Shown: positions 8,769 through 19,179, numbered from the stretch's first letter. The stretch: DNA of 64,000 bases from Buttiauxella agrestis (GCF_900446255.1 NZ_UIGI01000001.1:4366763-4430762), one strand, 5' to 3'. A program made the numbers and translations. The notes: a model not told the origin generated them from the letters alone.

Positions 8769-8770
8769 TG

Positions 8771-11700
8771 CTAAAACTCAAACTGATAAAGCAGATCAAG
8801 TGCCTGATCGATACCAGACACCGCTTCCAGATACAGCTTAGGCATCAGGCGATAACGCAGTGTTAGTGTCGCCAATGAGTCAAAAATACCCACTCCATAT
8901 TTCACCTGGAGACCTGGCAGTACATAGCCACTGACCACCACTTGTGAGGAATCCCCCACCCCTGCGGTATCAAGCGCCAGATTGCTTACGCCAAACGTCT
9001 CGCCGATTTTACCCACAACCTGCCCACTTTGTGCAACCCCCAGACCCACAAGCATTGACGTCATGGCGTTGCCATCGTCGCCAGAACTGTCTAAACCTTG
9101 CCCGCGAAGCAGGTAGGACAAGGCTTCTTGCTGTGACATAGCAGGATCAGAAAATATTTCAGCTTTTGGCTCATCAGCCGATCCTGTGACACGAACACCA
9201 GCAATAACGTCGTTTTCTGTAGATTCCGGGTTACGAATCGCTTCGATATTCAGCAAAGGTTGATCCGGCGGGCCTGAGAACAACAGCTCGCCTTTGCGCA
9301 CAATCAGATCCTGCCCGTAAGCGTGGAAGCGCCCTTCTGGAATATTGATCTGCCCGTTCAAGCCCAAGCCCTGGCGATCCTGCACCATTTTCAAATCGCC
9401 GCTTAAGCGCGCTTTCAGGCCAAATGCATCCAGACGCACATTGTTGCCGACGTGGATCACCAGATTGCTGTTGATCGGGATCCCCGCCGTTTGCGGTTTA
9501 ACGGGTTTCAGATCTTTATCCAGCATCACTTCATCGCTGGAAACCCCCACCGAGCTTTCCGGAACTTCATGCACCACAATTCGCGCCCAAGGAATATCGA
9601 CGCTGCCATCAAGCGTAAACAGACTTGGCGTAGCGACAAACTCAACATCCGGTGACACATCGAGTCGTACCATTGGCGGCACCGTAATGCGCACCTTATT
9701 ACCTTTCGCCGCCACCCGCGCTCGCCAGTTATCGATTTGCGTCCAGTCCGCATCGCCGCTCAGGGCAATGTCGCCCTGTTTGGTGCGCACCGTTCCGGCA
9801 AGCGTCGAGTTCATGCCATTAAAGTTCATGGCAAGCTGGCTTGGCTGCATGTCGAACGGCATAAAGTTGCCATCAACATCCACACCATTAAGCTGCAACT
9901 GGCCGAAGATTTGTGGTCGCTCGGCATTGCCCGCGAGGCGCAAATTGGCGTTAAGTTTGCCAGCGGCTTTTTCCCCCCGGGCGAACACCGCATTGGCGAT
10001 GGCCAAATCAAAGTTGCGCATATTCACATTACCGGCGAGATTACGGCGGTTCTGCGGATCGCTAATTTGAACCTGGCCGTCGAACTGGCCGTTTTGAGCA
10101 ACACGAATCAACCAGCCCAGCTTCGCCTGGTTGTTTTTGAGTTCCGCATTCAAATTAAGCGTGTCGAACGCCACCAGCAGCGGGCTGTCGTTCACCATCT
10201 GCGTGACTTTCACGCCGTTGCCCGCGAGCGTCACAGAACCCTGCGGCAAGCCTTCAGATTCTGCATCCCAACTGACATCCGCCCGGCCACTGAACGTGCC
10301 TACCGCCTGCGTATCGGCTGGCATAAACGGTTTGAGCATCGCCAAATCAAAGCGATTCAGATTGACCAACGCCCGCCCTTTCGCACCAGCATCAATCGGT
10401 TGCGGCACGCAAAGTTCAGCATTCGGGTTCGTCCAGCAATGCGCGCCAATATTGATTTTCTGCTCTTTGTTGCGGTAATCGAGCGCCAGCGTGCGGTTCA
10501 GCGACCACGGACCAACCGGCGTTTCAAAGCGCGTATTGCTGAGATTGCCACGCCAGCGTTCTTCTTCGCGAGAGAAGCTGCCACTCAAATCTAACTGCCC
10601 GGAAACCGGCTCCCCCTGAATTCGCACTTGCAGCTGGTGCTGTTTTTCAGAACCTTTTGCAGCCAGCGTCACAAGGCTAAGATCAACGCCCGGCTGGGAA
10701 ATTCGCTCAACGCGTAAATCCAGAGTGCCCGCAATTTGATCGGTGGACTTCACGTCCCCTTTCAGCAGAACACGTGCAATCGAAAGCTCCTGCCAGCGCA
10801 AATTATTCGCCGTGACATCCGCCAGCAACTGCGGTGCTTTCACATCGCCGCGCACTTTAATCGTGCCTTTCGCCGTACCGCCCAGACCTGGCAGCGCATT
10901 GTCGAGATTAGGCGCGTCAATGGTGGCATCCAGCGCTAAATCTTTCTGGCCCAGTTCACCTTTGACATCCGCGCTATTGCGCCCCAGTTCAATGTGCAGG
11001 CCAGGGATCTTCCACTGCATATAGCTGTTGCCGTTGAGCTTCCCGGCGACATTCACTTTGTTATTTTTGACGTTACCGGCGAGTTTCAGGTCAGACACAT
11101 CCACCTGCCAGCTCCCGCCGTACAAACTGCCGCTGGTTTTCACCAGACCGTCGAGTTTGGCAGGCCAGTCCGGGAATTGCTTCGCCGTGTTGATGCCGTC
11201 GAGTTTCAGCTCGCCGCGCCAGCTAATGGCTTTGCTCCAGTCGAGCACGGCTTTCAGGTCGGTGTTGCCCTGCAAAGCTGCCACGCGCAGTTTGTCGAGA
11301 TTGAGCTGTTGCTCATTGCCTTTAGCGTCAAGCGTGATGGTGGCTGGCGGGATTTGCTCGCCTTTCACATCGGTGCGCAATGACAGCGTGTAGTCAGTCA
11401 TTTTGCCGCTGAATTTCAGCTTAAGGTTATCGGCCTGATACTCCTTTTTGCCGGTAAACGGCCAGTAAAGCTGCTTGCTCACCACTTCGAGATTAAGCGG
11501 CAAACCGGCTTCGGCAAGTTGCGTATGCGCGGTGAGTTCCATATCAACCGGGCCTGAGAGATTCATGCCGACTTTCAGCACATCCCGCAGCTCCCCGCCA
11601 ATTTTCATCTTCACCTTTTCGCCTTTTATCGGGTCGATATTCAGCGTGGTATTGAGCGTCAAATCGACCGGCCATTTGTCGCGCAGTTCCGCGCTCCCGG

Positions 11701-12547
11701 TGGCATTGACGATACCTTGTGAGGAGTCGACATCCAGCGCATCAAGCTTCAGAGAGCCGTCGATGCTGCTGACTTTCAGCAACAGGCTGCTGACCAGCAA
11801 ATCGGTGTCACCCGTCAGGCGCAGTTGCGAGCCACGGAACTCCTGAATATTCAGGTTCAACGGCAAATGCACATCGGTCATTTCTGGCAAAACAGGTTTT
11901 TCAAAGAGTTGCTTGAGCGTTTCGCCCAGCGGCAACTCTTCCGGTTGCGGGTTCTGAATTTTCGGTTCGACCACCTGTTCCTGAGCGACTTTCGCGACCT
12001 TTGGCAAGGCAATCAATAAGCCTTCGAGGTTGGTCGGCGTAACCGTCAGATTACGCTCCTGCCAGTTAAGGCCCGAGGTGAATTCCATCACCGAAACGGT
12101 GGTGTTATCAATTTTGATATTGACGTTATTGAGCGCCACGCGGCTTAACGTGATGGGATACGGCGTGGTGAGATTGAGCGGGCCGGTGTCTTCTTCCTGA
12201 ACCGGGGCCGACGGCGGCATTTTTTTGCTGTCGATAACCACGTCGATATCTTTGAGCGAGAGATTATTCACGCACAGGCTGCTGTCACGCAGGCAGCCGA
12301 GTTTGACCGCGAGGTTCACTTCCCCCGCCCGAACGTCCACGCCCGGTTGTTGGTAGCGCAGACCTTTGATGGTCAGATTACGCCAGCCACCGGTAACGCT
12401 GGTGATATCTAAGCCCGGCACCCAACGGTTCGCGGCATTAAATAATACGTGTAGCCCGGTGGTTGTTCCCACCAGGAAACCCACGGCGCCAATCAGCAGC
12501 ACCACAAATACCAACACCGCGAGGCTTATCTTCTTCCAGCGACTCAT
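8771..12547 (-). CDS. tamB: Translocation and assembly module protein TamB
   Basis: This 1258-aa AsmA-like envelope protein spans the periplasm from an inner-membrane anchor (hydrophobic residues about 7-29). It works with the outer-membrane protein TamA in autotransporter assembly and phospholipid transport. The body is long, beta-rich and repetitive, and the C-terminal domain ends in LYQFEF. The start overlaps the stop of tamA by 4 bp (ATGA), indicating translational coupling. Length and order match E. coli. Confidence 0.97.
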   Translation of the reverse strand: MSRWKKISLAVLVFVVLLIGAVGFLVGTTTGLHVLFNAANRWVPGLDITSVTGGWRNLTIKGLRYQQPGVDVRAGEVNLAVKLGCLRDSSLCVNNLSLKDIDVVIDSKKMPPSAPVQEEDTGPLNLTTPYPITLSRVALNNVNIKIDNTTVSVMEFTSGLNWQERNLTVTPTNLEGLLIALPKVAKVAQEQVVEPKIQNPQPEELPLGETLKQLFEKPVLPEMTDVHLPLNLNIQEFRGSQLRLTGDTDLLVSSLLLKVSSIDGSLKLDALDVDSSQGIVNATGSAELRDKWPVDLTLNTTLNIDPIKGEKVKMKIGGELRDVLKVGMNLSGPVDMELTAHTQLAEAGLPLNLEVVSKQLYWPFTGKKEYQADNLKLKFSGKMTDYTLSLRTDVKGEQIPPATITLDAKGNEQQLNLDKLRVAALQGNTDLKAVLDWSKAISWRGELKLDGINTAKQFPDWPAKLDGLVKTSGSLYGGSWQVDVSDLKLAGNVKNNKVNVAGKLNGNSYMQWKIPGLHIELGRNSADVKGELGQKDLALDATIDAPNLDNALPGLGGTAKGTIKVRGDVKAPQLLADVTANNLRWQELSIARVLLKGDVKSTDQIAGTLDLRVERISQPGVDLSLVTLAAKGSEKQHQLQVRIQGEPVSGQLDLSGSFSREEERWRGNLSNTRFETPVGPWSLNRTLALDYRNKEQKINIGAHCWTNPNAELCVPQPIDAGAKGRALVNLNRFDLAMLKPFMPADTQAVGTFSGRADVSWDAESEGLPQGSVTLAGNGVKVTQMVNDSPLLVAFDTLNLNAELKNNQAKLGWLIRVAQNGQFDGQVQISDPQNRRNLAGNVNMRNFDLAIANAVFARGEKAAGKLNANLRLAGNAERPQIFGQLQLNGVDVDGNFMPFDMQPSQLAMNFNGMNSTLAGTVRTKQGDIALSGDADWTQIDNWRARVAAKGNKVRITVPPMVRLDVSPDVEFVATPSLFTLDGSVDIPWARIVVHEVPESSVGVSSDEVMLDKDLKPVKPQTAGIPINSNLVIHVGNNVRLDAFGLKARLSGDLKMVQDRQGLGLNGQINIPEGRFHAYGQDLIVRKGELLFSGPPDQPLLNIEAIRNPESTENDVIAGVRVTGSADEPKAEIFSDPAMSQQEALSYLLRGQGLDSSGDDGNAMTSMLVGLGVAQSGQVVGKIGETFGVSNLALDTAGVGDSSQVVVSGYVLPGLQVKYGVGIFDSLATLTLRYRLMPKLYLEAVSGIDQALDLLYQFEF

Positions 12548-14277
12548 AGTTCAGGCCCCAGACCGATGTAAAACTGTACGCCATGCTCATCTTTATCCGC
12601 CACCGGAACGGCGAAATCGAGCTTGATTGGCCCAACGGGTGACTGCCAGCGCACGCCAACACCTGCGCCAGTTTTAAAGTTGCTCTGTTTAATATCATTC
12701 ACCGCTTCGCCTGAATCGACGAACACCGCGCCCCACCATTTCCCGGTCACGTTGTATTGATATTCCAGCGAACCGGTGAGGAGTTTGGATGCCCCGGTCA
12801 GTTCGCCTTTCTCGTTTTCAGGTGAGATAGATTTGTAGGAATAGCCGCGAATACTGCGGTCGCCACCGGCAAAGAAACGCAAGTCTGGCGGCACTTTGTC
12901 GAAGTTATTGGTTTCAATCCAGCCCACATTGCCGCGCACCACAAAGCGGTGCTTTTCCTGCAAAGTACGGATCCAGACCTGTTGCGCCTGCGCGACGGCG
13001 AAGTCCACATCGGAACCCCACATGGTGTCGGAAACGTCTATCGAATAGCGTTGTGAGTCGCCCCAGGTCGGCATTAAACCACCGCGAGAACGGGTGCGGT
13101 TAAGGCTCACGCCCGGATAAAGCAGCATCGTGGTATTGGTGACGTCTGCCTGCGTAAAGTGGTCGAGACTCCAGCGCAGGTTGATGGCATGTTGCCAGCC
13201 ACTGGATAAATCCCAGTAACGCGAGACGGCAAGCGTGGTGGAATCTGACTTGGTATCGTTCAGGTCGGTGGCTTTAAAGCCGCCCTGCACCAGATAATAT
13301 TGCTCGAGCGGATTTTTCAGCAGTGGCATTTTGTAGCTGAAATCGAAAATCTGCTCTGGCGCTGACAGGCTGATACTGCTGGTCAGGCTGTGGCCGTAAG
13401 AGTTCATCCACGGCTTTTTCCACGAGGCTTTCACACGAGGCCCAACGTCGGTGGAATAACCCACACCGGTTTCGATGGTGTTTTCAGTACGCGGTGAAAC
13501 CACACCGTGCAGCGGCAATATTTTGGTTTTGCGCGCTTCGTCGAATTCTGGTGCAACCACCACGGAATTAAACCAACCCGTGGCAGACAAACGGCGGTTC
13601 AGTTCAGCCAGGTCTTTCGACTGGTAATAATCGCCCTGCTTAAACGGTACCAGGTTTTGCAGATATTCTTCGCGAATCTGCGAACCTTCAAACGTTACGG
13701 CACCAAAACGGTAACGCTCGCCGCTGTTGTAATCGATATCCCAGAACGCCTGACGGCGCTCAAGCGACACACCGAGCTGGCTTTTGGTGAACTCGCTGTC
13801 GAAATAACCTTTGCGCACCGCAATATTCGAGAGATCTTTTTTGAAACTGTCGTAATCATGATGATTCAGAACGGTGCCAATTTTCGGGCGTTCGCCCAGC
13901 AGCGCGATGTAATCTTTATCATTGCGCGCGCCGCCACGCAGAATCACATCGGTGCCGCCAATTAATACCGGCGGGCCGGGATCGACTTTGGCAATCAACA
14001 CCTGGCGCCCTTTGGCTGGCGGCGGCCGCAGGTCGAAATCAATAGTCGGTTCGTAATAGCCGAGCGCTTTCAGGCCATTACGAATAGCATCGTCCACACG
14101 GGCACGGAAACGCCGGTCCGGCGTCACTTCATCACTCTGAATGGTAGAAAGCTGTGCGCGAACGTTTTTTTGTAGTTCGCCGCTTAGCCCATCAACCTGC
14201 AAACGCACGTTGGCAGCTCCGGCCCACGTGCTTACCAGGCACAAACAGGCCGAGCAAATAATACGGATTTGTGGCAC
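12544..14277 (-). CDS. tamA: Translocation and assembly module outer-membrane protein TamA
   Basis: This 577-aa Omp85-family protein has an N-terminal signal peptide ending near TWAGA, three POTRA domains (about residues 22-265) and a C-terminal 16-strand barrel. The barrel includes the conserved lock motif [12 protein letters not shown], and the C-terminus reads [11 protein letters not shown]. It partners with TamB. It is divergent from msrA across a 225-bp gap containing a hairpin at 14345-14363. Confidence 0.97.
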   Translation of the reverse strand: MPQIRIICSACLCLVSTWAGAANVRLQVDGLSGELQKNVRAQLSTIQSDEVTPDRRFRARVDDAIRNGLKALGYYEPTIDFDLRPPPAKGRQVLIAKVDPGPPVLIGGTDVILRGGARNDKDYIALLGERPKIGTVLNHHDYDSFKKDLSNIAVRKGYFDSEFTKSQLGVSLERRQAFWDIDYNSGERYRFGAVTFEGSQIREEYLQNLVPFKQGDYYQSKDLAELNRRLSATGWFNSVVVAPEFDEARKTKILPLHGVVSPRTENTIETGVGYSTDVGPRVKASWKKPWMNSYGHSLTSSISLSAPEQIFDFSYKMPLLKNPLEQYYLVQGGFKATDLNDTKSDSTTLAVSRYWDLSSGWQHAINLRWSLDHFTQADVTNTTMLLYPGVSLNRTRSRGGLMPTWGDSQRYSIDVSDTMWGSDVDFAVAQAQQVWIRTLQEKHRFVVRGNVGWIETNNFDKVPPDLRFFAGGDRSIRGYSYKSISPENEKGELTGASKLLTGSLEYQYNVTGKWWGAVFVDSGEAVNDIKQSNFKTGAGVGVRWQSPVGPIKLDFAVPVADKDEHGVQFYIGLGPEL

Positions 14278-14344
14278 GTTTTCTCCTGAATATCCTTGTT
14301 CCCACCCCTGGAAGGAAACGTTTAGCCGCCCTTAGGCTTAACAA

Positions 14345-14363
14345 AACCCCAACAATTGGGGTT
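14345..14363 (-). promoter_or_regulatory. Hairpin followed by T-rich tract upstream of tamA
   Basis: AACCCCAA-CAA-TTGGGGTT is a perfect 8-bp inverted repeat. Read on the tamA strand it is followed by TTTTGTT, like an intrinsic terminator, about 67 bp before the tamA start codon. It could be a leader attenuator or an operator shared with msrA. Confidence 0.5.
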
Positions 14364-14502
14364 GAAAATCGCACAATAACCCAAATATTTCTTATATGTA
14401 CTGTAGTCTCATAAGGCGTGGTTATTGTCCGCAATAACGCACTTCGTTACAACCGCACGCAGGTTGTTGTTAAATTTAGTCAACATCGGGAGATCACGAC
14501 TG

Positions 14503-15141
14503 ATGAAATTATTTGAGAAAACCCATCGCGTCACCCAGTCGGAAGCGCTGCCTGGCCGCAATACCCCGATGCCAATCGCCACTTTGCATGCGGTTAACGA
14601 GCATTCCATGACAAATGTACCAGATGGCATGGAAATCGCTTATTTTGCGATGGGCTGTTTCTGGGGCGTTGAGCGTTTATTCTGGAGATTACCGGGGGTT
14701 TACAGTACCGCCGCCGGGTATGCCGGAGGTTTTACCCCTAATCCCACTTATCATGAAGTTTGTAGCGGCATGACCGGGCACACCGAGGCCGTGCGCGTGG
14801 TTTACGATCCCAACGTGGTGAGTTACGAACAATTGCTACACGTGTTCTGGGAAAACCACGATCCCGCTCAGGGCATGCGTCAGGGCGGCGACACAGGCAC
14901 GCAATATCGTTCCGCAATCTACCCGCTCACACCAGAACAAGATGCGGCGGCTCGCGCCAGTTTTGAGCGCTTCCAGCAGGCAATGACGCAATCCGGGGAT
15001 GACCGAAAAATCACCACCGAAATCGCTAACGCCGGGCCGTTCTATTACGCCGAAGATGACCACCAGCAGTATCTGCATAAAAACCCGTATGGTTACTGCG
15101 GCATCGGTGGCATTGGTGTTTGTTTGCCGCCACAAGGCTAA
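14503..15141 (+). CDS. msrA: Peptide methionine sulfoxide reductase MsrA
   Basis: This cytoplasmic repair enzyme reduces methionine-S-sulfoxide in proteins. The product is 212 aa, as in E. coli. The catalytic GCFWGVE motif has Cys52, and the recycling cysteines are Cys199 and Cys207 in the C-terminal [12 protein letters not shown]. The start at 14503 has a GGGAG site upstream. The longer in-frame start at 14425 would add 26 residues with no homology and is rejected. It is the left backbone gene of the accessory block. Confidence 0.97.
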   Translation: MKLFEKTHRVTQSEALPGRNTPMPIATLHAVNEHSMTNVPDGMEIAYFAMGCFWGVERLFWRLPGVYSTAAGYAGGFTPNPTYHEVCSGMTGHTEAVRVVYDPNVVSYEQLLHVFWENHDPAQGMRQGGDTGTQYRSAIYPLTPEQDAAARASFERFQQAMTQSGDDRKITTEIANAGPFYYAEDDHQQYLHKNPYGYCGIGGIGVCLPPQG

Positions 15142-15146
15142 ATCAC

Positions 15147-15174
15147 AGGTCGGATAAGCGGCTGCGACATCCGA
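15147..15174. repeat. REP-like palindrome at the left edge of the accessory block
   Basis: AGGTCGGATAAGCGGCTGCGACATCCGAC lies just after the msrA stop. REP-like elements also bound or punctuate the rest of the inserted region, at 19053-19088, 25294-25369 and 26063-26145. Confidence 0.7.
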
Positions 15175-15294
15175 CATGATCAGCAGGAACATGAATATCA
15201 GTGAGGTTCAGGCGATGCGCTAACACTTGTTGGCTCTCGCCGAATTCAGCCCTGCAACGACAACGCAGATCGCCAGCGAGGATTTCATATAATT

Positions 15295-15846
15295 TTATTG
15301 AAGTTTTCTATTCATCCAGGAAATAAAGAAAAATAGAGCAATAATACAAGCAATGAATATTGACACACGCCTAAACATCTCTTGTTCAAAGAACAGACAA
15401 ACTGGATATATCACTAACAGGATGGTTTTCAGGTATCTTATGCATTTAGAAAATCCAGATATTGATTGTTTAAATTGAAAATTACATATAAAAACAAACG
15501 AATATGCCAAAGCAGCCGCAAATATGAACAATAATGCCCGATACGGCAAACCCTCGTTAAAAATACCCCCCCCTAAAACTAGAGTTGAACATATTGCCAC
15601 TGCAATACCTATGGATTGCTTAGATATAACTGTCACGATGAAAATAAATGCAGCAAGAAACAAATATGAATAAAAAACAGAGAGATTCGTTGATATGTAA
15701 ATTTTATGAGGAACGAAAAAATGAGTATAAATTGTTGCAAGTGATATAGAAACGACTCTATAAACCATACATGCAAACAAACCAACCAGTAGTCGACCAT
15801 TTAATAAATCAATGTTTTTATTTTTTCCAGATTGCATATGTATCAT
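15295..15846 (-). CDS. Multi-pass membrane protein, candidate T6SS immunity protein
   Basis: I do not recognise this 183-aa protein by family. It is very hydrophobic, with about five or six predicted membrane segments, a short basic N-terminus (SGKNKN) and a basic tail (MNRKLQ). It overlaps the end of the preceding 264-aa gene by 29 bp (20 bp if the ATG at 15837 is used), and the pair follows vgrG on the same strand. Its DNA is strikingly AT-rich: 15661-15720 has 15 G/C of 60. Position, coupling and topology fit an inner-membrane immunity protein guarding against the adjacent putative effector. That role is inferred from context only. Confidence 0.55.
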   Translation of the reverse strand: MIHMQSGKNKNIDLLNGRLLVGLFACMVYRVVSISLATIYTHFFVPHKIYISTNLSVFYSYLFLAAFIFIVTVISKQSIGIAVAICSTLVLGGGIFNEGLPYRALLFIFAAALAYSFVFICNFQFKQSISGFSKCIRYLKTILLVIYPVCLFFEQEMFRRVSIFIACIIALFFFISWMNRKLQ

Positions 15847-16612
15847 ACTCTTCAGGTGTTATTGAATTACCTAATGTATCGTCTGGCGTAGCATTATCTT
15901 TTTCAACAACATCCACCGCAGGATAGGTACCATCGCCAGATTTAATGCCGTATGTGAACCTTTGACTTGCATATAAAGTCCCTCTTAGTACAAAGAAGTT
16001 ATCATAAGTATTTGTCCTGTCAGCTGCGTCAGAACGTCTCCCTGTCCCCCATATCATTCCCGTTTCAACAGTCGACGGTATATTTCTATTCATTCTGTAA
16101 GTATCGATTGAAAATGGTATTTGCCCTACAGCATCCGTCCAATATGGAATTTTATTTATCATGACGAGCAGATATCCACCCCCACCTACAGAATTACTCT
16201 TCCAATCTCCCTCACAATTTGGACGAAAAGCTAATGGGGTGCGATCTATAAGAGAGAATGTTACGATATCCGTCCATGTAAATAATTTGTAGGCATCCTT
16301 AGCATAATCCGCATCGTTAACGTACAATAACTCACGATAGTTATCAGCCAATGGTTCAAACCACTGATATTTAAATTTATCGTATAAGTCCTGAGCTGTC
16401 ACAACCTTAAAAGAGTCTGTATCTCCACCTCTCAGAACAAATAAAACATCAGCATTTTTCCTTGTGATAATTAAAACGTTAGGAATATCTACATCATGAG
16501 ATTCCTCCTCCGTTTCAGGTGTGGTGTTTCCTTTAAAGCCTAACTCCGTCTTTTCATCTTTTGTTATTATCAAATAAGGTTGACCATCAATGTCCAGATC
16601 TATTTTTTCCAT
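15818..16612 (-). CDS. Unrecognised protein, candidate VgrG-linked T6SS effector
   Basis: This 264-aa soluble protein has no signal peptide and no family I recognise. I start it at MEKIDLDIDG (16612), preceded by GAGAG about ten bases upstream. An in-frame ATG at 16642 lies inside vgrG. Visible features are a beta-rich N-terminus (IDLDIDGQPYLIITKDE), a Gly-rich VGGGGYLL stretch in the middle and many aromatic residues. I see no catalytic signature such as GxSxG or HxxxD. It begins 12 bp after the vgrG stop and overlaps the membrane-protein gene. This vgrG-effector-immunity order is standard, but the function is inferred. Confidence 0.55.
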   Translation of the reverse strand: MEKIDLDIDGQPYLIITKDEKTELGFKGNTTPETEEESHDVDIPNVLIITRKNADVLFVLRGGDTDSFKVVTAQDLYDKFKYQWFEPLADNYRELLYVNDADYAKDAYKLFTWTDIVTFSLIDRTPLAFRPNCEGDWKSNSVGGGGYLLVMINKIPYWTDAVGQIPFSIDTYRMNRNIPSTVETGMIWGTGRRSDAADRTNTYDNFFVLRGTLYASQRFTYGIKSGDGTYPAVDVVEKDNATPDDTLGNSITPEEYDTYAIWKK

Positions 16613-16623
16613 TTTTTTATCTC

Positions 16624-18852
16624 TCAACTCACAAATACCCAATATTCCGACTGACTATCTTTTTTGCCGATATATCCACTTACTCCAGACCCGGAAAGAA
16701 TTTCCTCCCCCTCAGTTGTTTCTACCCTGTAAGTAATGTCTGATGAAAAACGAAGTTTTCGGTCGAAATACTGTGTCAATAATTCCCCAGGTAAGGAACC
16801 GTCCCCGGCTATCTTAACTGGCGTCCCCGGACTTCCCCCACCGTTAAGATTGATTTTCAGCCCGGTGATGTCCACGCCGCCGGGGTGGATGACCACAAAC
16901 GAACTCCCCACCCGCAGCGTGATTTTGATTTGACTCTGCAGCACGATATCACCCTGCGCATCCACACCCAGCGCCCCCGCCACTTTCTGCGCCAGGTCGC
17001 CTTTCACTTCCAGGCTGTGATTGCCTTTCACCAGGCTGATATGGTCTTTTGTCGTGTTGTGTTCCTGATTGCCTTTTACCGTCACTTTGCGGTCGCGTTC
17101 CACATACAGATTGTCATCGCGCCCGCTGTTTACCGTCCGGTCGCGGGTGACTTTCAGCGTCTGGTCATTGCGTACGGTGATGCTGCGGTCGTGCGCCACG
17201 GTGATGTTCTGGTCGTGCCCGGTGGCGTTCTCCTGGCCGACTTTTACCGTCTGCCCCAGCCCGACTGTGACCTGCTGGTTATGGCCGATGGTTTCGCTGT
17301 GGTCGACTTTCACATTCGTATCGCGGTTATTGAGCACCACCGTTTTCATGTCCTTCTGGGCATGCATCGACAGCAGTTCCTGGCCGGTCTGGTCGTCAAA
17401 CATTAATTCGTTGTATCCATTACCCTTATACGTCTGCGAGCGTATCGCCATCTGGGTTTTGGTCCCTGGCAGGTCGCCCGGTGCGCGGTTGGCAGCGTGG
17501 TATGTGCGCCCGGTGATAATCGGCTGGTCCGGGTCGCCGTTCAGGAAATCGACAATCACTTCCTGGCCGACGCGCGGGATGGCGATGTTGCCGAATCCGG
17601 TGCCCGCCCACGCCTGAGAGACGCGCACCCAGCACGAGCTTTCCTCGTTGCTTTTGTTATACCGGTCCCAGGCAAATTTCACCGTCACGCGCCCGTGTTC
17701 GTCGCAGTAGATTTCTTCCCCGGCAGGACCGGTGACAATGCCGATTTGCGGGCCATCCACCAGCGGTTTCGGTAACGGCGCAGGGCGCCAGGTCTGGGTG
17801 GCCGGGATAACATGAAAGCGGTTGGTGAGCGTGGTACCCTGGCCGGCGCTGCCGATATGCGCCTGCGGCTGGCTGCCGGTCATCTCGCACGACACCACCT
17901 GCCACGGGCTGTTTAAATCTTCACGCGGGTGGTCGGTGAGGGTGAACCAGCGCCCCGGCTGTAACTGCGGGCAATTACTGGTACCGCTGGCAAAATCGAC
18001 GTTATTGCGCCAGCCGTCCATCTGATATTTGGCAAAATCGGCCCCGTGCTGTTCATCCTTAAAACGCCCCGGATAGTCAAAAATCTCATAATCCGGGCGC
18101 TGATATGACAGGTCCGCCCCTTCTTCCTGGTACTGCGCCTGCCAGCCGGGGGCGGTGAAGGTGTAATCCTTTGTGGTGACTTTCGCCGGGCGGATTTGCG
18201 CGCTGCGGCGAAAGGTGTTGATGCAGTACGTGGACGATTCAGAGGCGGCATTCGGGTTATACGGAAAAGCCCCGAGGCCGCGCAGGTTGCAGCGGTCATC
18301 GGTGAAGGTCAGCTTCTGGTCTCTGTCGTCGAGGTATTCATCCTCGAAAAAGAATATCCCTTCTTCCGCGGCGAGGCGGGCAATAAAATCGTAATCCGAT
18401 TCCATAAACTGAACACAGAATTCGCGCGGCGGATGCGAGCGGCGGAACAGCGCGTCATGCGTGCGGATACGCATTTCTTTCAGCAACTTTGCGAAGATGT
18501 ACTGGATGTCGTAATTCTGAAAGCTGCGGCAGTTCTGCCGCTGTGAGCTGCGCCAGAACTCCGGGCGCACCGTCATCGAGTAAAGCGTCTGGTGCTTGCC
18601 GCTGTCACCCTGTTCGCAGAAGGTGACGATACCGCGCACCCGGCGCTTAATGACCTCGCCCTGCCAGATGGTGAGCAGCGCGTATTCATCGAGAATGGCT
18701 TTAAAGCCAATCGCCGGGTCGTTACAGGACACGGTGATATCCAGAGCGAATAGCGAAGAGAGGGATTGTTTGAGCTTAAAACCCACCACCGCAAAAGTGT
18801 CCGCCGGAGTACGCCCGGCGGTGAAGGTAAAGCGGGTGCCGTCTGAAGCCAT
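16624..18852 (-). CDS. vgrG: Type VI secretion tip protein VgrG
   Basis: This 742-aa spike protein of the type VI secretion system has a gp27-like N-terminal half, a gp5 OB-fold region with the hallmark WVRVSQAWAG and PRVGQEVIVDFLNGDPDQP near residues 410-450, and a triple-stranded beta-helix of repeated short T/V/D units (about 510-660). After GGGSPG (residue 676) a 66-residue extension contains YFDRKLRFS and TYRVETTEGEEIL. It resembles the small beta-sandwich (transthyretin-like) tails on cargo-binding VgrGs. No PAAR, Hcp or T6SS structural gene is present in the window, so this is an orphan vgrG island. Confidence 0.93.
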   Translation of the reverse strand: MASDGTRFTFTAGRTPADTFAVVGFKLKQSLSSLFALDITVSCNDPAIGFKAILDEYALLTIWQGEVIKRRVRGIVTFCEQGDSGKHQTLYSMTVRPEFWRSSQRQNCRSFQNYDIQYIFAKLLKEMRIRTHDALFRRSHPPREFCVQFMESDYDFIARLAAEEGIFFFEDEYLDDRDQKLTFTDDRCNLRGLGAFPYNPNAASESSTYCINTFRRSAQIRPAKVTTKDYTFTAPGWQAQYQEEGADLSYQRPDYEIFDYPGRFKDEQHGADFAKYQMDGWRNNVDFASGTSNCPQLQPGRWFTLTDHPREDLNSPWQVVSCEMTGSQPQAHIGSAGQGTTLTNRFHVIPATQTWRPAPLPKPLVDGPQIGIVTGPAGEEIYCDEHGRVTVKFAWDRYNKSNEESSCWVRVSQAWAGTGFGNIAIPRVGQEVIVDFLNGDPDQPIITGRTYHAANRAPGDLPGTKTQMAIRSQTYKGNGYNELMFDDQTGQELLSMHAQKDMKTVVLNNRDTNVKVDHSETIGHNQQVTVGLGQTVKVGQENATGHDQNITVAHDRSITVRNDQTLKVTRDRTVNSGRDDNLYVERDRKVTVKGNQEHNTTKDHISLVKGNHSLEVKGDLAQKVAGALGVDAQGDIVLQSQIKITLRVGSSFVVIHPGGVDITGLKINLNGGGSPGTPVKIAGDGSLPGELLTQYFDRKLRFSSDITYRVETTEGEEILSGSGVSGYIGKKDSQSEYWVFVS

Positions 18853-19156
18853 GAGGGAGGTCCTTTCCTGTCCGTGGAGTTATTGACCAGAGCTTATAGT
18901 CGAAACTAAATCATCACCCTAATAAATATAATAAAATCAATATGATGATCGGCAATAAAGATAGGATTGATGAAGGTATTTGACTGTGATGGGTATCACG
19001 AAGATTGATTTTGTTGGGTAGGGAAACGTACCGGGGAAATAATTGTTCTAAAGGTGGTGGATGACGCTAACGCTTATCCGGCCTACAAAACCGCGCTCCA
19101 CGCCCCCTTTGTACAAACCGTTACCCGCACTCCATTTACGGATAATTCATCTCCGT
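18853..19156. other. Intergenic region between vgrG and the SPFH/metal operon
   Basis: About 300 bp upstream of divergent vgrG and the SPFH operon. The vgrG-proximal part is AT-rich (around 18901-18960) and probably holds its promoter. A REP-like palindrome lies at 19053-19088. I see no ORF or RNA gene in it. Confidence 0.6.
19053..19088. repeat. REP-like palindrome
   Basis: GGTGGATGACGCTAACGC followed by TTATCCGGCCTAC is an imperfect REP-type palindrome between the VgrG module and the SPFH operon. It resembles the copies at 31690-31770. Confidence 0.65.
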
Positions 19157-19179
19157 GATATGTTATATGGTAACAATTA
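19157..19179. promoter_or_regulatory. Zur-like operator upstream of the SPFH/P-type ATPase operon
   Basis: The core TGTTATATGGTAACA (19161-19175) is a palindrome (TGTTA-N5-TAACA). Aligned to the gamma-proteobacterial Zur signal, 17 of 22 informative positions match over 19157-19179. It ends 43 bp before the ATG and overlaps a possible -10 (TATGTT, 19159-19164, with TTTACG at 19135-19140, spacing 18). That placement would suit repression by zinc-loaded Zur. The assignment is by eye. Confidence 0.55.

Noticed and set aside
9345-11846. Several open frames of 120-285 aa antisense to tamB
   Set aside because: They arise from the codon bias of the long tamB gene. None has a recognisable domain or translation signal.
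15175-15294. Possible gene remnant between msrA and the membrane-protein gene
   Set aside because: I found no continuous reading frame or recognisable peptide. It is treated as plain intergenic DNA next to a REP-like element.
16950-17330. Short tandem-like units in vgrG that might be mistaken for a repeat array
   Set aside because: They encode the repeated T/V/D units of the VgrG beta-helix. There are no regular direct repeats with unique spacers, so this is not CRISPR.
17069-17617. A 182-aa open frame antisense to vgrG
   Set aside because: It is a shadow frame in GC-rich coding DNA with no domain or start signal.
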